DNA from: Pterobdella sp. o SKG-2022
Taxonomy: Eukaryota; Annelida; Clitellata; Hirudinida; Piscicolidae
Reading direction: 5' to 3'
DNA length: 64,000 nt
Assembly (NCBI GenBank): GCA_964035795.1
Contig: OZ038321.1
Span: 3,144,721-3,208,720 of the forward strand
Positions 11,101 through 24,400 of this stretch are shown one piece after another; positions within the stretch are counted from its first letter, which is position 1, and each line of letters starts with the position of its first letter. The translations under genes and the position numbers were made by a program. A model generated the notes under the pieces. That model was not told where the DNA came from and searched no databases. It was given only the letters and a program-made list of their open reading frames with translations.

Positions 11101-14100
11101 TATATACTTTGCTTTTCAATTATTTTTAATAGTTATTATTAGATATAAGAAAAAAACTATTTATTTCAACCAGACACAAAGCATCATCAACTAATCAATC
11201 AATTTCTGGCTTTAAAGTCTTGTTAAAATGAATAATCTATTTATTTCCCATGAATTCAAGTCTTCCAGGCTTTTAAACTACAAAGTGTTATTGTATATGT
11301 GTGGTAATCTATAACAAAGGTCTTGAGAAGTTTTCATTACGGAGATTTTTACTATCTGATGGGGGTTTCCTAATAAATGAAAAAGCTTAGGAATAAACTT
11401 TTGAGCATCTTTGTGTTATATTCTACCACTATTTGTAGGCTGACACGTCAATCATGCTATTATGTGTTGATATATTAATTAAATGTTTATGATACCATGT
11501 TTGTTAGTGTCGTTCTTATTATTATGGTCGTTACAGCTAATATTTATGTTATTTACGACTATTTGTTCAATAAATACTTATGTTTTGTTCTTTATAATGT
11601 TATTTATTGTTATTTAAGTTACTCTCATCGTTAATGAAAAACCTTAGTAATTTTATTGCATTTACTGTTAGCATTCTTATCATTATTATTGCTGCTAATA
11701 GTACTTCTATTATATTTCAGAACACAAATAAATTTTATAAAGATATATTTAAGATTTATTTTAATAAAATTTATTTGTCTTCTCAAATAAACTCGTATTA
11801 TTGTGACTCGTGTAAAATCACTTCTATTATAACTACTACTACCATCAGTGTTTTACATGCTCTTCTTTTCAAGCATGGGTTAGACATAAATATAGGTAAT
11901 GCATCATCTCATTGAAGATGATTATTATGACTTGAGTTAGTACTGAAAGAATCAACCTATGCTAATAGTATCAGTAGTAATATATACTACTAATATCTCT
12001 GTATAATGCTAAGATTAATAATAATAACGACAATATGGATAAATTTCATTAAGATATAAGCAGAATGGTGATCGTGTAGTGCCAAACAAAATAATTCTAG
12101 CACATAAAATGATACTATTAGCATCCCAAGTATAACAAATAATGAATTGGCAGGAAGGTGAGTTATCATCATTCAGTCATCCATCCAGAGCCACAGACCT
12201 CACTAATGGCATGACACACTATCCTCCTATTGGGTTAGTTTGTATATCTATCTATCTATCAATCTTGCGAACTATTTTTGGCCTAACACTTTTTGAAAAA
12301 ACAAGAAATACCGATTTAAGACACGGTGCTGACATTGATCGCGTTAAAACTATGCTACAACGAAGACGTCTCAGATGGCTTGGCCACTTTCAGAAAATGG
12401 AAATCTCACGCTTACCGAAACAATTGCTTGTGAGTAAAATTGAAGGTGGTAAACGGTTGCAAGAAAAAACAGAATCAACGGTGGCATGATGTCATGGATG
12501 CAGATTTGAAAAGCCTAGATCTGGTTTCAACTTAGAGAACAAAGGCTCTAACGAGAAACGATTGGTGAAACAATATACATTCAAAACTAAATGAACTGAA
12601 CCAGGTTAAAGAAATAAATGAGAAGGTCAAAAAAGATCTCAAAAAAGGGAACAAAGAATCAAAACGAGATCTAAAATGCTCTCATTGCAATAAACTGTGC
12701 TCAAATAAAAGTGGATTGACAAATCATATCAGACTTGCATACAAGTATCAATCCGAGAAACATCGATTTGTTAATACTGTGGAAAACAATCCAAAAGACA
12801 AGAAATGCCAAAACACATAAAAAAATGTCAGAAAAAATTTCCATCAACACATACTCTTTGCACCTGCGTAAACGGGGATGAATGCAGCAGAAGAAGATAT
12901 ATCTATCTATCAATCATTCAATCTATCTATATATCTATCTATCTATCTATATCTATATCTATCTATCTATCTATCTATCTATTTATCTACACATCCAAAA
13001 TCTTTTCAAACATTTAAATTATTTATTTAATGACGCTAGTCATATCTATAAAAGCCATTGTACTTCATGCAATAAATCTTCAGTACTCGAATTCATTAAT
13101 TTTTTAACTTCAGGGTACTCAATATTAAGTGATTTACTTTGTGTAGCCTGTTTATTGTTAACATTATAATGTTTTAGTCATTCATTGATCACATTTGAAA
13201 GCTGTTTACATGTGTTTTTTTATTTCAATCTCACCACCCTTTTTTACTTATAGCTTTTCCGATTTTTGACATTATTATGTTTATAATGATGATGATGATT
13301 ATTATTTTTTTTTTTGGTTTATTTATATTATCATTTTTTTCATGATGATAATAAGATTATAATTACCAACCCTTCATACTCCATGCCAGACATTACAGGG
13401 CATTCACCCCGTTGATGCAGCATTCTCCTCAGAGTCCCATGGTGCTGCCAGCCATCCAGCCCTACCCACCTATTCAGTTCCCATCTATCCCCCACCAACA
13501 ACAGCAGCAACACTTCCAACAGAAGCAGCTACAACAGCATGGAAGTTATCAGCAACAACAGGAAGATGTAGGCATGCTCCCACAGTCGTTTATTGGCACG
13601 CCTGTCAATCAGGCTATATCTTACGAGCAGAATGCCTTTGAGCAAGTGATTGGGGGCTGTAGTAGTGTTGGGAGTAGTAATAGTAGTGGTAGTAGTAGTA
13701 GTAGTGTATGGTTGAGTTTCGGTTGATGGTTTAGTAGAAGTAGTAGAAGGTATGGGTGTGAGTTTAAGGTCCTTGTTTTGTTGTGGTTTTTGGTCGGGTA
13801 GTAGTAGTATGACTAGTTGAAAATGGTGGGTTGTTGGATGTAGTGGTGTGGTGGTGTGCTGTTGTGGAGTTGTGTTGCGTTAGCTGTGGTTTGGTATTAA
13901 ATTTCATAGCACTGTGGTCATATTAAATCTAAAAATATTGAATCTCAAAATAAAGTATTTTAAATACTAAAAGCACAAGGGTCAAAAACTCTGCAGGATA
14001 TTTTTCGTTATTTTTAGGTTTGAAGCATGTGCACATTTAAAAATCCAAATATCAAAAGTATAACTAAGGTATTCCTGTTCTATAAATAGCTTTAAAAGTT

Positions 14101-15614
14101 GTTTTTATTTTTAAAAAATATTTATTGAAAATTATTATTAAAAAATTTTATTATTATTTCTGTTATTGTTATTTTTATTATTGTGTTTCCAATGATGTGT
14201 TATTATTCTTATTCTTCCCATTGTGATATTTTTATTTCACAATCGTCATTATGAATTACATACAAACACATTGTTCAGATATAAACTTGAAATGACTAAC
14301 GCATCCCAATGAGGAATTACTTTAATCATCTTATAACATTTTTGTCGGTGTTGTGTCATCATGTGTAGGACCCGAGTGGCGTTTATAAGTTAATTTGATG
14401 AAATAATTTGCTTCAGTGCCAGTATGAATAGGTGAGTATTAATAAACCTACGGTAGCCTGGAAGCGGATGTGAAATGATGATGGTGGTGAGGGTCATGAT
14501 GGTGGTGATGGGGGTGATGGGGTGGTGAGAGAGGTGAGGAGAGTGATGGTGATGAGGGTGAGGGGGGGGTGATGGTGATGAGAGTGAGAGGGGTGGTAAG
14601 GATGAAAGGGGTATTGTTGATAAGGGTGAGAGGGGTGATGATGAGGGTGAGGGGGGTGATGGTGATGTTGATGTTAATAAGGGTGAGGGAGGGTGATGGT
14701 GATGGGGGTGAGAGGGGTGATGGTGATGAGAGTGAGGAGGGTGATGGTGATGAGGGTGAGGGAGGGTGATGTTGATGAGGGTGAGGGTGAGGGGGGGGTG
14801 ATAGTGATGAGGGTGGGGAAGGGTGATGATGATAAGTGGGAGAGGGGTGATGGTGATGAGGGTGATGATGATAAGTGGGAGAGGGGTGATGGTGATGAGG
14901 GTGATGATGATGAGAGTGATTAAATTATATTATAGGTTCTACTATATTCATAAAGAATTGTAACACATATTGAATATTAAAAGTAATTAAATTTAAAATA
15001 ACTATTGCTTTAAAATATTAAATATTACTTCCCAACTACCATGTATATTAACAACAACTGAGCTTTATTTGAAATTTAACTTTCTATAACTAAACTAACA
15101 CATACAGTCTAGTATTTAGTAGACTAATTGAATAAGTTTAATATTGCTATTAATTTTTTTTCACCTGTATTTAATATTTAGTAGGCAGTTTGGTGCTATT
15201 ATTAGTTACTTAATTAACCTAATTAGATTATACTTCAGTACGTGTCCCAGTATCTGTGTTTGACAGCAGTTGGCCTTGATTATTGATACTATAATGAAGT
15301 AATTTATAAAAAAGGCTATTTATTTGGCATGACTTTTTATAGACTACCAGACAAGCTAGTGTTCAACTTGAAATTATCGAAACCAAGGTCCATAGTTTTC
15401 ACTAGGAATGCATTTTTTTCATTACATGAAATATTACCCTCCTAAATAAGACACACCATCAATACTGGCTTTTGACGTACCGCAGATGCTATCACCTTCA
15501 TTATCACCCTTTTTATCTATGTGACCTGGGTCACAGTAGATTCTAGTGTAAGTTATCGAAAGAGTTTATATATTGAACTTTTTTTTAAGTTAATTTTGTC
15601 TACCAAGAGGTTTC

Positions 15615-15648
<34 letters not shown>

Positions 15649-18600
15649 TTAATAAAGGATAATAATAATCATCATCGCCATCATTATGATAAAACAGTAA
15701 TTAATATGAAATTGTTCCTTCGAGCTAGATAATATAATTTTGAAACGGTTTCATTATTATCAATAATAATAATATTTTAAAATAGAGAAAATTATTTTAT
15801 TATAATTTATTATATATATCATTATAATTGTTATTATTTTCAATAGTGTTGTTATTTTTTTACTCCTACAAACTTGAAAAAGAATTTTTTATCATTTGTT
15901 TCCCGAAACTTCAGTTCAAAGCATGTGCTCTTGTATGATGCCGTCTTTTGTTTTATTCATCCATTATAGGCTGGTATCAGAAGCCATTTTAGTCTACTTA
16001 TGGACAAGTTTTAATGAATATAAAGTCAAGCTGGATAGCAGTATAGATATACCTTTATTGATATAAGATCATCAGTTTACTTGCAAACTAGGTAACAGTG
16101 AACTGAGATTGGAGTTATCAATACAGCATACATAAGAAGTAGTTGAAACCCATACAAACGCAAATCCACGCAACTAAAATCACACACAGACACCTTAACC
16201 ACACCACTAGAAACCTCTCTCATCCACACACCACCTCACCCATACACCACTACAAACCACTTTCACCATCAAACCACTAAAACTTATTTCACCATCACAA
16301 CCAACTTCACCCATACACCACCACAACCCACCTCACCCACACAGGCCTCAATGGATGAGAGTGGCCTATTGAAGATGGATCTCTCCTCCCAATACCTCCT
16401 TTCTGCCGAGTCTCCTTCCTTCAGGATGGATTATAATCAGCAGGTTTTTGCCCATTTGTGATTTAATTGCTTTTTTGTTATTATTTTTGTTTTATTGTTT
16501 TTTTCTGTTTGATTATTATTATTATCATTTATATTACTATTTTTCATCATTTTTTTTTATTAATTTCTTTTTATTATTTTATTTTTTTACATATTTTTTA
16601 TTATCTTATTATATTATTTTTTTTCATTGTTTTTATATTATCAGTAAATTATTTCGGCCTTAGAAAGATCAAAATACAGCTAGGCATTTCCTTCTCCCTA
16701 AGTTATAGCACAAATCATTAAAGCCAGCGGGAAAGTTGGCATTGAGGTATTGAGTTATGTCAGGATGTAACCAGTGCTGAAGCCATGACCACAGAATAGA
16801 AATCAGATTTTAAATGAGAAATTGAGACTAAATGCATATATCTTCGATAATAGATTCTTATGAGTTAATTAAAGAAAAATTTGATCAAGAACTGCTTACA
16901 ATTTATTTTTTTATTTGTTTAGTTTTCCCAAAACAATCGAGAATGCTAATTCAGCGGTAATTACGATTTTTTTGTATAATTTGAATGTCTGTTCGTTCCA
17001 AGTTATTTGCATAATCTCTTGGGTATGTTGTTTAACTACTTCACTGCTTTTTGTTATAACCCCTGGATAACACTAGACTCCGATAGTGGCTATCGACAAA
17101 CTGATACTATTAATACTATTACTACTATTACTATTGTTACTACTACTACTAACTACTACTACTACTACCACCCTTTCTACTACTGTTACAAAAATACTAC
17201 TATCAAAATTTCTATTATTATTAAAACTTACTTCTACTACTACTACAACCACTACAACATACCACTACTATCACACCACATCAGCTGATGACACCCCCCC
17301 AACGCATGCCCTCCCACTTGCCCATGATCCCTCACCAGCAACAATACCAGACTCAACAAATGGGTGAGTCATTGAGTACGATAATAATAATAATTGGAAT
17401 AATAGGAAAAAAAATAAAACTAATCAAAGAAAAATACTAATAATACTAATCAGGTTAGCAATAATAATATAAGGAATGCTTTTTGAGTTTTCATCATACA
17501 GTTATAATAGGAGGTCAAATCACTCCATCAATCAATAATTTAATTTATTAATAAAGCATCCGAACGATCAATATTAGTGCCATAGTAATTAATAACAATA
17601 ATAATAACTATTATTATTTAACATCATCATTGTTATTGTTATTCTTATTAATCTGCCGACTGCTGTCACCCCCAGTTACTGGGACATATACAGTGGTATA
17701 AACTAATTGGATTAATAATAATATTGATATAATAGTTATTGTTATATAACAGGATGTAACTAGAAACAATGGTTTATTAACCGACCAATTAAATAATACT
17801 AATAATAATATCACATCATATAATAATAATCGTTTAATAATATTGGAAGTATTTTGTTGAAATCATTTTCTATTATAAGATCTCTGGATTTTTCAGTAAA
17901 TTTATACTCAAATGAAAACACTTTTTTTGAGTTTATTTTAGTCCATGTGGAGGTGCAAATATTTGTGTTTCTTTTTTGAATATTTAATTTGACTTGAAAA
18001 ATTAAAATTAGTACATTTAATTATGAATTTTTCAGACGCAAATTTTCTTCATACTACTACTACTATTACTATCACTACTAATTATATTTGTGCCTCTACT
18101 TGATAATGTAAGTTCATCTTAGGAAAAACTTCGTAGAATTAAATAAAATCCTAAAAGTGTTTTTATTTGATTGTTTATGTTTGGCTCGAAGGGTTTAAAT
18201 ATCACTACTACTACTACTACTGATACTACCACCACTACCATTGTTACAATTTTTATGCCACCACTGCTACAATTACTACTAATACTTTCAAGCATAACAA
18301 TCATTATAATCATTATCATGACCAGGAATGCAAGCTTTTCCTCCATCTCAAGCTTCATTCATTGTCAACCCCCAAGACTCCTATGGCATGCCTCTTCAAG
18401 GTATTCACCATATTATCACTGTAATATTGCTATTATTTGTATCGATACATTATATTCACCATTTTATTACTTTAATATTAGCTATTATCTGTATTGATAC
18501 ATCATATTCACCATATTACTATTGGAATATTAGTAATTATTAAAACAAAGTATTTACCATTATTTTTTTTAGCGCAGGGACTTAATCATGATAAAATAAG

Positions 18601-21092
18601 TACCCAGTATTACTTATAGATGTTAACTACACAAAAAATTAGCCTAGAGTGTGCGTCATTTTTATTGGTAGTGTACTAATCCTTAAAAAAACTAAGACAG
18701 GGTATTTTAATATTAGTTGGGTATTACCCATTATAGGTGCATCAGGTATGCCTCAATATTATGGACCGCAGCAACAGTGGGGCTTCTACTTGGCCACTCC
18801 ACTTGCCCCTCAGCAAGAGGCCCTTAAGAACAAGCCTTTGAGTCCCACCTTATCAGAACACACAATTCCTCTGCCGTCGCAAGGTTTTGTCCTGCGTCAT
18901 TATTGTTTTTTTTTTATTTTTGTTTTGAATTGAATTGAAGAATTGAGCCAGACTATATGACTCAGAAGACTAACTTTACTAGGCATATCTTAAGACTTGA
19001 TCTACGCACACTCGCCTAAAAAGCCATGGACAAGTACTTTGACGCACCATACATACCCACCAAAAAAAAGACCTAAAACCACCTTGGCTTCAGTGCTAAA
19101 AAATGACCTTACAAGTATGGAAATCCCGCTAAACAATAAAGAAGACTTGGCAAAACTAAGAATACTGGCAACTGACAGAAAGATGTGGAAGAAGCAGATC
19201 AAGAATTGACTTTATTTTGTTTTTTTCAACTATAATTTGATTAAAAATGAAAGTTCATTAAAAATAATTTTTTTTCCTCATTATTGGCAGTCAATATTTG
19301 TTCATATGTTTATTATTGTTGCTTATTATATCTTAATGGCGTGAATTCAATGAAACTAAAAAACTCAACTGTAGCTCTATTTGTTACAAAAGATTGTTGT
19401 TTTCATCATTGTTTCTCTTATTGCATTAGCATTGCCGTCATTATTCTCAGTATTATTATTATTATTGTTTTCATTGTTCTATTATTATTTCCATTATTAT
19501 CATCATTATTGTTTCCATTATTTTCTATTATGATAAAAATACTAAATCACAGCGGCATCGCCGTCAGCAGCGAATTACCAGTTGGTAACTCCGGCATTCT
19601 ACGGGCAGGGCAGTCAGTTGATGTTTAGCGAAGGTAGGGGTCTAGGAACCCCGGTGCGTTTGGTCTCTCCCGCACCCATCCTCTTCAGCACACCCGCACA
19701 CTCGTCCAACCACCAAAGTAAGTTAGGGGTGGTGAGTCGGTGGTTGTTTGAAAGGAGACTTTATGTGGTTGTGGATGAATGGTTAGGTTGTTAGTGGTGG
19801 TGGTGAATGGGATGAAAGGTGAGGTAGTTTAAGTGGTGGTAGTGAATGGATGGTTGGGATGTTTTGGTAGTGATGGTAGTGAGTATGGTAAGTGTGGGTG
19901 GTTGGGTAAATGGTGGTGGTGGGTGTGAGTGAAGGGTTGTTGGTGATAATAGTTATGGGTAGATGGTTAGGTTAAGGGTGATGGTTAAGAGGGTAGTGTT
20001 TTTGTTGATTATATAAGTTCATGTTTGTGGGCTTTTGGTTTTGGTGTTATAGGGTTTTTCAATTCAATTCAAAATCTTTGCAATTGTCTACCAAATCTTT
20101 GCGATTGACTTCCAAATCATCGCAATTGCCTACCAAATCTTTGCAATTGCGCACAAAATCATAGCATTTGATTACAAAATTTTTTCAAATGATTACCAAA
20201 TTTCAAAAAAAAAATAAATTTAAGAAAAATTAAGTTTGAATATTCAAAAATTTTGTAAATTTTGTAAAAATTTTATTTCAAAATTTAGAATTAATTTATA
20301 AAATGGCAATAAAAAAACCGAAAAAATATTTATTTGAGGTATTTTGAGCTTTTCGCGGTACATTTCTTAATTGAATAGCAGATCTTTGCAATTGAAAAAG
20401 TTGAGATTTTTTGTTTTACTCTATATCTTATCTCCATGAAAATAGTAAAGTCAAAACGAATAAAAAAGCCGTTTTAGATGGGGATCGTGAAAAAATAGTC
20501 ACAAAGTGCTTTGAGGGGTGCTCTGTAAAGACCATAAGTGTAGTTTTATCATTAAACTACCACACTGTCCATTCCATTGTTTCAAAATTTTTGAAATATG
20601 GAAACGCAGATAGAAAAAAGACTGGTGGAAATAGAAAACAAATATTTACCCCAGAATTGAAAGAAGCTCTATTAAGAAGAGTCGATGCTGATTGCACGAC
20701 AACTCTCAAACAGCTTAAAGAATGGTTAAAAATAGAGCACAGCGTAGAAGTATCAATTACTACAATTAACAGAACGCTGAAAAACTTCCATTACAGTCTG
20801 AAAAATGTTACGACTGTCCCGGAAAAAAGAAATTGCACTACCACACTTGGAAAAAGACACCAATACGCTCAGGACTTCAGGCTCTTGGAGACAAGTGTGG
20901 AAGAAAAAAACATAGTATTTCTAGATGAGGTAGGGTTTAGTGTAGTAAGCTGACCTAAAAAAAGACAAAGTCCTAAGGGAACTTCGGCCTTTTCAAATGT
21001 ACCAGCAGCCAGATCAAGAAACATCTCTGTAATTGCTGCCATGAATAAGTATAACTTGAATGATTATATTCAAGTCATATTTTAATATAGTA

Positions 21093-21169
<77 letters not shown>

Positions 21170-21408
21170 CCAATTATATTTTCATTAAGTTTCTCATAAA
21201 TTGTTTAACCCCCACAATCGATTAAAAGATATGGTATGGTATACCATAAAATTAATGAGAGAGCAGTGACAGGAGATTTCAAAAAATTTCTCCTCGAAAT
21301 GAATGTCATCTGTAGGGAGAAGGGTGTTGAAGATCCAACCTTTATAATGGATAATGCCCGAATCCACCACTATAAAGGTTTATTAATAAATTTATATACA
21401 TTATATAA

Positions 21409-21496
<88 letters not shown>

Positions 21497-24400
21497 CAGA
21501 AGAAGTTTCAAGAATAAAGAAACTGTACCTTCTTCCCTACTCTCCCTTCCTAAACCCTATCAAGAATATCTTCTCTGTGTGGAAAAATTTAGTTATAAGA
21601 GGAGGAACCACGACGGAAAACGAACTAAGATGTTTAATTGTTAATAAATTTGATGAAATAACAGGTAATCACTGTTATTGATTTTATAGAAAAATTCTGG
21701 GTTATTTATTAAAATGCTCCGATAAAAAAATTATTAACGAATAAACTATATTTTATTGTATAATTTTTTAAATATTTTAATTGGGTTTTTAGAATTATGA
21801 CTACAAAATTTTTTGGTTTTTTTTAAATATTTGAAATAAATTTTTAATACAGTTTTTATTATTTATTTATATACTATTGTTAATTAAATTTCCTACTGAA
21901 ACGCGGTACTTGGTAGTATTTGCTTTCCAGCAGTATGAGATGCCTAAACGAGTTCCGTGGGCGAGCGTTTGACACCGTGAATATACTAAGAACACGGTAC
22001 TTGTCAGAGAGAAGCTCAAAAAAAATATTTTTTTGGTTTTTTTTATTGCCATTTTATAAATTAATTCTAAATTTTAAAATAAAATTTTTACAAAATTTAC
22101 AAAATTTTTGAATATTCAAACTTAATTTTTTTTAAATTTATTTTTTTTTTGAAATTTGGTAATCATTTGAAAAAATTTTGTAATCAAATGCTATGATTTT
22201 GTGCGCAATTGCAAAGATTTGGTAGGCAATTGCGACGATTTGGAAGTCAATCGCAAAGATTTGGTAGACAATTGCAGATTTTGAATTGAATTGAAAAACC
22301 CTATATATTAATTGTGATGATGTGAATCATTAGTTGGGGGTGGATGTGCTTAGGTGCTTGTGGTACCGAGAGGTTCGTGATGGGTGTGTGGGTAGATAAG
22401 GATGTCTTTGGGTAGCTAATGGTGGATGAAGGTGAATAATGGAAGATGTGGTTGGATAAGGGTGGATGAAAGTAGATAATGGTGGAAAAGAGTGTATAAA
22501 GGAGGATAGAGAGGGATGTGGGTAAATAATGGGGGATAATAGGGATTAAAGGTGGATAATGATGGATGAAAGTGGATGTGGGTAGATATTGGTTGATAAT
22601 GGGGGGATGTGGGTGGATAATGATGGATGAAAGTAGATGATGGCCGATGTAGGTAGATATTGGTGGGTAAGGGGGGATGAGGGTTGATAATGGTTTGTAA
22701 TGGTGGATAATGGAGAATCAGCGTGGTTGATGGGGAATAATGGTGGATTAGGGTGGATGATCGAGAGAATGGCGAATGAAGGTGGATAAAGGTGGATGTG
22801 TTGAATAAGGGTTGGTGTTGGTAGGTAATGAAGGGCATGAGTAGATGGTGATGGACAAACCCTCAAAAAACATTCACAGGCTACAGTCAGGCTTCAGGCC
22901 TCTTTACGTCAGCACTGGGAAGCTCTCAGACCATCATCACATCCAGCATATCCCTGCCTTCCTCCACACACACCCTTACTTCCGTTTCTAAACCAATTGG
23001 TGCCGGTTAGTTTATTTACTTCCAGGGGGTGTTTAAGTTGTTGGCGGTTTCATTTTTTTATGTATGTTTGTAAGAGAAAAAGTAGGTGAGTCGAATTTTA
23101 GGTCTCCCCTAACTGGGGTTTTGGTTGCGCAATTGATGGGTTTCGTCGTGGGCTTGAGTTAGTGTTTGATGATGCCTATCACAATGTAAAATGTAGAAAG
23201 AGGTTTAGGTTGTGATAAAAAGTCAGTGACTTTTTAGAAAAAGATGCTGATAGGTTACACAGGGCGCTTCTTCATGTATTGTGAGTTGATCATCAGTTGC
23301 TCTGAGTATTAAATTTTAATGGGTGCTTAATTATTTTGGTTCAATTCATTATTTTATTCATAATTATGGCATATTTTGAATGTAAAGTTAGTCAAAGGTC
23401 TATTAAAGCAGTTTTTTCCATGAGACTAACAAAAGTGTTTTCCAAAAAATTTTTCATAATTTGAAGTAATTATGAAATTCATAGTTTGCATGTAATAATA
23501 AGAATAATAAAAAAGAAAATAAAAGCAATAATAATAATAATGTAATCATTGAATTACCGCTTATAAAGGCAGAGAATTCTACAGCAATAGCGACCACAAG
23601 GGTAGAGCATTTAACAACTACTATGGCTCGTACAACAACACATATCTCTCCCACCAGTCCCATCTACCCACCTCATTTAAAGGTTTTAATATTCTTATTA
23701 TTATTGTTGTTATTTTTATTGTTTTCATTATTGTTTGTGGTTTTTGTTACAGATAGTTACAATGTAGAGGTACCATTGATGCTATTTTCATAGCTCAACA
23801 GTTGCAAGAAAGATATCTTGGTAAAGAAAAAACTGTACTTTGCCTTTGTTGACCTAGAAAAAGCCTTCGAAAGAGTTTCAAGAAAAGTTGTTAGGTGGTC
23901 CTTGAGGAAGCTTGGGGTGATGGAGTGGTTAGTAAGGATGGTCATGGCTATGTACTCAGGTAGCAAGAGTAGAGTCAGAATAAATAATGTGCTGGGTAAC
24001 AAGTTTAGTGTGAAGGTTGATGTCCACCAAGGTTCTGTACTGAGTCCTTTACTCTTCATCATTGTTCTAGAAGCGCTATCCAGTGAATGCAGAAATATAG
24101 GTCCGTGTGGGAATTGCTGTATACTGAGGACTTAGTGATTATTGCTAAAAATCTCGAAGAGTTAGAAAATAGTTACTGTTCTTGGAAAAACAGTATTGAA
24201 AGCAAGGGTCTTAGAATGAATAGGAAAAAAACGAAGGTTATGGTCAGTGCTCTGAACCAAGGTCCAAATTTCCAGTCTGGAAAACACTCTTGTGGTGTGT
24301 GTTTTAAAGGTGTTGGCCTCAGCTCTATAATTTGCACTCTATGTAGCCACTGGGTTCACAAACGCTGTAGTGGCCTAAAAAGCAAATTGGCTTCTGCCAT

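Larger units (their letters stand above)
9370..13398 (+). other. Pumilio intron 3 (4 kb)
   Basis: Holds AAT and ACT microsatellites, a degenerate 60-base repeat (10000-10280), a LINE 3' end near 10694, a LINE C-terminal fragment (12280-12900) and a TATC microsatellite (12898-12985). No extra Pumilio exon is needed: exon 3 and exon 4 phases match. Confidence 0.7.
20411..21640 (+). pseudogene. IS630/Tc1-type transposase, broken
   Basis: N-terminal helix-turn-helix region ([20 protein letters not shown]), a second one ([20 protein letters not shown]), then the DDE core: FLDEVGF carries the first aspartate and [10 protein letters not shown] the second. The last motif, normally NPIEN, reads [12 protein letters not shown], so the third acidic residue is lysine. 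Stops (one after FSVVS), a gap at 21060-21235 and (TA)n tracts interrupt it. Inactive as it stands. Confidence 0.85.
20050..22303 (+). mobile_element. Tc1/mariner-type DNA transposon with about 280-bp inverted repeats
   Basis: The ends read TAGGGTTTTTCAATTCAATT and its reverse complement and are flanked by TA on both sides, the Tc1/mariner target duplication. The inverted arms (about 20050-20330 and 22020-22303) contain several copies of an 'accaaatctttgcaattg' motif, possible transposase-binding sites. Between them lies a degraded IS630/Tc1 transposase and two (TA)n tracts. The element is in a Pumilio intron, transposase in the same direction as the gene. Confidence 0.9.

Noticed and set aside
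22416..22866. Minus-strand ORFs of 106 and 140 codons
   Set aside because: Products of the GGTGGATAATG minisatellite; two frames are open at once, as expected for a repeat.
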